A stretch of 15,984 nucleotides of DNA from an uncultured Phascolarctobacterium sp. (lineage in GTDB: Bacteria; Bacillota; Negativicutes; Acidaminococcales; Acidaminococcaceae): assembly GCF_937920985.1 (NCBI RefSeq), contig NZ_CALDXR010000016.1:1-15984 (forward strand), in the 5' to 3' direction. This document shows, piece by piece, positions 13,476-15,984 of the stretch. The position numbers and the translations under genes were made by a program. The notes below the pieces were generated by a model that was not told the origin of the DNA, did no database searches, and saw nothing but the letters and a program-made list of their open reading frames with translations. The first letter of the stretch is position 1; each line of letters begins with the position of its first letter.

Positions 13476-14294
13476 TTGGTGCTAAACGACTTTCAGATAG
13501 TTATGCTGGCCAGCGGCAGCAAGGGGAATGCTGCCTTGATAAGCACAGCAAACCAGCGCTTTTTGGTTGATATAGGTATCAGCTGCAGAGCGTTGACTAC
13601 AAGAATGAAGGAAATAGGCGTCAGCGTAGACGAGCTGGATGGCGTGTTTATTACACATGAGCATGTCGACCATGTGCGCGGGCTGGCAACCTTTTTAAAA
13701 AATTATCAGGTGCCTGTATATAGCAGTGCACTTACCTGGCGGGCATTGCTGGCGAAGGACAGCAAGCTGGTGCGTCAGAACTGTCGTCTTATTGACAATA
13801 ACCGCCTGCTTTGCGGTGATGTGGAGGTGCAGAGCTTCAGCATACCACATGATGCTGTGGACCCGCATGGTTACACCTTTACGAGCCGCAGCAATGGCTC
13901 TAAGTGCACCTATCTTACGGATGCAGGCTTTGTGACTGATACTATACGTGAGGCTGTTGCAGGCAGCAGTGCGTTGGTTCTGGAGGCTAATCATGATGTG
14001 GAAATGCTGAAAAACGGTCCTTATCCGCGTCAGCTGAAGCAGCGCATTTTGAGTACGCTGGGACATTTATCCAATGATACTGCCGGACATTTTCTGACAG
14101 AGCTTGAGCGTTTGCCAGAGCATATTGTGCTGGCGCATCTGAGTGAGCACAATAACCTGCCGCAGCTGGCACAGGATACGGTGCAGAATATTTTACATGA
14201 TAATAACCGCCTGCAGGAAACAGAGCTTTTTGTAGCTGCCCAGAACAGGGTAGTGGCAGATAGTCCGCTGCCGGCAGTCTTAGATTTTAAATAA
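13476..14294 (+). CDS. walJ: Metallo-beta-lactamase fold exonuclease WalJ/YycJ
   Basis: This 272-residue protein has the N-terminal LASGSKGNAALI typical of WalJ (YycJ) and the metal motif T60-HEHVDH (H61, H63, D65, H66) of the metallo-beta-lactamase fold. Later metal-site regions are FSIPHDAVDP, YLTDAGFVTD, LEANHDVEML and LAHLSEHNN. Family members act as 5'-3' exonucleases, and WalJ is linked to coordination of replication with cell division in the wal locus. The start is uncertain: TTG 13476 (GGAG 7 nt upstream) or GTG 13479; both give nearly the same protein. The gene is followed by htrA and rlmH, the order at the end of the wal (yyc) locus in Bacilli, but walR and walK are not upstream; a terminator separates it from the PerR-like gene. 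Confidence 0.9.
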   Translation: MVLNDFQIVMLASGSKGNAALISTANQRFLVDIGISCRALTTRMKEIGVSVDELDGVFITHEHVDHVRGLATFLKNYQVPVYSSALTWRALLAKDSKLVRQNCRLIDNNRLLCGDVEVQSFSIPHDAVDPHGYTFTSRSNGSKCTYLTDAGFVTDTIREAVAGSSALVLEANHDVEMLKNGPYPRQLKQRILSTLGHLSNDTAGHFLTELERLPEHIVLAHLSEHNNLPQLAQDTVQNILHDNNRLQETELFVAAQNRVVADSPLPAVLDFK

Positions 14295-14307
14295 GGAGTG
14301 GATACAG

Positions 14308-15405
14308 ATGAATAAGAGTATCTGGAAAAAATCAGCTAATATTTTTGTCTGTGGCCTTTTAGGTGCGGCAATTCTGGTTGCCGGCTGTGGCGACAATAAA
14401 ACCTCCGCCGCAGTACATGAAAAGCCTGCTGTCAAAACTGAGCAGCAGCTAAGTGCGGCACGCAATACACCGATTGTAGCTGCCGCCAAGAAGGTTGGTC
14501 CTGCTGTCGTAGGTATCACCAACAAGGCTTATGTGCGCGACTTCTTCAATCGTACGCAGCTGATGGAGCGCGGTACAGGCAGCGGTGTTATTTATGATAA
14601 GGCCGGTTATATTGCGACTAATAACCATGTAGTTGAGGGCGCTTCGGAAATTATCGTCAGCCTGCCTGACGGACGTACTGTTAAGGGTAGAGTTCTTGGC
14701 GCTGATGCTGTAACCGATTTGGCTGTAGTAAAGATTGATGCAGATAATCTTACTGTTGCTACCTTTGGTGACAGCGATACCCTGCAGGTTGGCGAACCGG
14801 CAATTGCTATCGGCAATCCGCTGGGCCTGGAATTCCGCGGCAGTGTAACTGCAGGCGTTATCAGTGCTTTGAACCGCAGCATTGAAGTAGGCGAGCGCAA
14901 GTTTAACCTGATTCAGACTGATGCGGCAATCAACCCCGGCAACAGTGGTGGTGCCTTGGTCAATGCTGATGGTGAGGTAGTAGGCATCAACAGTGCTAAG
15001 GTTGCTGTAAGCGGTGTTGAAGGCATTGGCTTTGCTATTCCTATCAACACAGCTAAACCGATTCTGCAGGAGCTGGCAGAGCGCGGTCGCGTGGCAAGAC
15101 CTTATCTGGGTGCTTCGCTGATGGATCAGGAAATTGCTAACCGTTATGGCTTTGAGATAGATCTGCATGGCGGCATCTTCCTTGTGAAGGTTGTTCCCGG
15201 CAGCCCGGCAGCTAAGGCTGACATCCGCCCCGGCGATATTCTCCTGAGCTTTAATGGCAGCAAAGTGAAGACTGCTGTTGACCTGCGCACTGCTCTGTCT
15301 AAATGCAAGGTAGGCGAAAGAGCCGAGGTAGTGATTATGCGTAACGGTCAGAGAGAAAGCAGAACTGTGGTATTGGAAGAGGTTCCGAAGGATTACGGCA
15401 ATTGA
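14308..15405 (+). CDS. htrA: HtrA/DegP-type serine protease with a predicted lipoprotein signal
   Basis: This 365-residue envelope protease has one trypsin-like domain and one PDZ domain. The catalytic triad is H107 (TNNHVV), D137 (VTDLAV) and S213 (NPGNSGGAL); PDZ spans about 265-355 with the YLGA start and RPGDILLSFNG core. HtrA proteins degrade or refold misfolded exported proteins. The N-terminus has a basic region, a hydrophobic stretch (about 11-25) and then VAGC (24-27), a good lipobox, so it is probably cleaved before C27 and lipid-anchored. Bacillus-type HtrAs usually use an uncleaved membrane anchor. Gly28 and Asp29 follow; sorting to the inner or outer membrane cannot be deduced reliably. 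The ribosome binding site is AAGGAG (14293-14298). It starts 13 nt after walJ, and rlmH overlaps its stop. Confidence 0.93.
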   Translation: MNKSIWKKSANIFVCGLLGAAILVAGCGDNKTSAAVHEKPAVKTEQQLSAARNTPIVAAAKKVGPAVVGITNKAYVRDFFNRTQLMERGTGSGVIYDKAGYIATNNHVVEGASEIIVSLPDGRTVKGRVLGADAVTDLAVVKIDADNLTVATFGDSDTLQVGEPAIAIGNPLGLEFRGSVTAGVISALNRSIEVGERKFNLIQTDAAINPGNSGGALVNADGEVVGINSAKVAVSGVEGIGFAIPINTAKPILQELAERGRVARPYLGASLMDQEIANRYGFEIDLHGGIFLVKVVPGSPAAKADIRPGDILLSFNGSKVKTAVDLRTALSKCKVGERAEVVIMRNGQRESRTVVLEEVPKDYGN

Positions 15406-15881
15406 AGATAACGATAGCCTGTGTAGGCAAAATTAAGGAAAAATATCTTACTGCGGGGATAGAGGAATTCAGCAAAAGGCTGACACCCTTCTGCAAGCTG
15501 GAAACACTGGCGATTAATGAGGAGCGTATGCCTGATAATCCTTCCACGGCAGAAAAGCAGCAGGTGCTGGAGCGTGAAACGCAGCGCCTGCTGGCAATTA
15601 TTCCGGCAAATTCCTATGTGATTTTGTTGGATGTCATTGGTAATCAGCTGAGCAGCCCGGATTTGGCGGCAAAGCTGGACGAGCTGGCGCTTGCCGGCAA
15701 CAGCCATATCACTTTCGTGATTGGCGGTGCCTTTGGCTATACTGATGCGTTGCGTAAGCGTGCTGATTTGGCGCTGAGCTTTTCTAAAATGACTTTTACG
15801 CATCAGATGATTCGCCTGCTGTTGATTGAGCAGATTTATCGTGCTTTTAAAATCAGCAGAGGCGAAAAGTATCATTGGTAA
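15402..15881 (+). CDS. rlmH: 23S rRNA (pseudouridine-1915-N3)-methyltransferase RlmH
   Basis: This 159-residue protein is a SPOUT-class methyltransferase that methylates pseudouridine 1915 in helix 69 of 23S rRNA, on the assembled ribosome. The N-terminus ITIACVGKIKEKYL, the knot segment FVIGGAFGYTDALRKRAD (about 106-123) and the C-terminal FSKMTFTHQMIRLLLIEQIY with GEKYH match the family; length is normal. It starts with TTG at 15402, which overlaps the htrA stop (TTGA), with AAGGA (15388-15392) 9 nt upstream. This implies translational coupling and low or tuned expression. It ends the walJ-htrA-rlmH operon; rlmH also follows an htrA gene in Bacilli. Confidence 0.95.
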   Translation: MKITIACVGKIKEKYLTAGIEEFSKRLTPFCKLETLAINEERMPDNPSTAEKQQVLERETQRLLAIIPANSYVILLDVIGNQLSSPDLAAKLDELALAGNSHITFVIGGAFGYTDALRKRADLALSFSKMTFTHQMIRLLLIEQIYRAFKISRGEKYHW

Positions 15882-15902
15882 AATAAGTAGAATAATCCAA
15901 GC

Positions 15903-15935
15903 AAAAAGAGTCGTGCGTAGGCACGGCTCTTTTTT
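15903..15935 (+). terminator. Rho-independent terminator after rlmH, probable group II intron target
   Basis: A 14-bp stem (15903-15916 with 15921-15934, one T-G pair) has the loop GTAG. A-rich and T-rich flanks allow bidirectional action. The intron begins 3 nt past the T-run, so the hairpin is also the likely recognition feature for insertion of a class IIC intron. Confidence 0.9.
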
Positions 15936-15938
15936 GTG

Positions 15939-15984
15939 GTGCGCCCAGCATGGGCGATAACTAGGTGGTGAAAGTCCACTACGC
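15939..15984 (+). mobile_element. 5' end of a group II intron (start of domain I)
   Basis: GTGCG at 15939 is the consensus 5' boundary of bacterial group II introns. It is followed by GCCCAGCATGGGCG, which forms the first helix (GCCCA/TGGGC-like pairing), and by GGTGGTGAAAGTCCACT, the conserved GGTG-AAAGTCC segment of domain I. The O. iheyensis group IIC intron begins in a closely similar way (GTGTGCCCGGCATGGGTG, from memory). Insertion directly behind a terminator hairpin is the known habit of class C introns. The rest of the intron, including any maturase gene, is outside the window. Confidence 0.85.

Noticed and set aside
1..15984. CRISPR array, transposase, toxin-antitoxin or defence system
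   Set aside because: No spaced repeats or matching protein families were seen; apart from the intron ends the window is core chromosome.

Overview
The window looks like a chromosomal stretch of an anaerobic Negativicutes bacterium, i.e. a Firmicute with an outer membrane. Phascolarctobacterium or Acidaminococcus type is my best guess. The gene order is of Firmicutes type (tRNA-Ser, SRP RNA, dnaX, ybaB, recR, bofA; then walJ, htrA, rlmH). Shine-Dalgarno sites are strong, GC content is moderate, and there is an acidic amino acid/dicarboxylate symporter. The genus is inference. Almost all genes are on the plus strand; only the siroheme reductase gene is on the minus strand.

Layout. 1-51: the 3' end (end of domain V plus domain VI) of a group II intron. 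151-1011: a two-domain universal stress protein. 1065-1483: a tRNA-Ser(GGA) gene with a strong promoter, then the SRP RNA gene, each followed by a terminator. 1493-3061 (minus): a siroheme [4Fe-4S] nitrite/sulfite reductase, divergent from dnaX. 3228-6366: dnaX, ybaB, recR and bofA, the replication/recombination block that follows the SRP RNA in many Firmicutes. 6545-7762: a glutamate/dicarboxylate:cation symporter with highly biased codons, behind a perfect inverted repeat. 7971-10018: a CoA-type NUDIX hydrolase and a LytR-CpsA-Psr cell-wall ligase with a LytR_C domain. 10019-10391: a gene-free stretch with a long hairpin and a compact promoter-palindrome-terminator unit predicted to make an RNA of about 48 nt. 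10392-13315: a degV/fakB-like gene, a fakA-like gene and a PerR-like regulator. 13476-15881: walJ, htrA and rlmH, closed by a strong terminator. 15939-15984: the first 46 nt of a second group II intron, 3 nt past that terminator.

How the genes fit together. DnaX (clamp loader), YbaB and RecR form a replication-repair group. DegV and the DAK-domain protein form a likely fatty-acid-binding/fatty-acid-kinase pair, co-transcribed with a PerR-type peroxide sensor. WalJ, HtrA and RlmH are the tail of the classical wal locus, here without walRK.

The most notable non-coding points are: (1) group II intron ends in the same orientation at both window edges, suggesting that the window is bounded by a dispersed intron family; (2) the mini-transcription unit at 10136-10233, whose promoter carries a palindrome in its spacer and shares a 17-nt upstream block with the tRNA-Ser promoter; (3) the same GTATAC-centred operator type in front of the symporter. 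No CRISPR array, transposase, prophage or obvious new defence system is visible.
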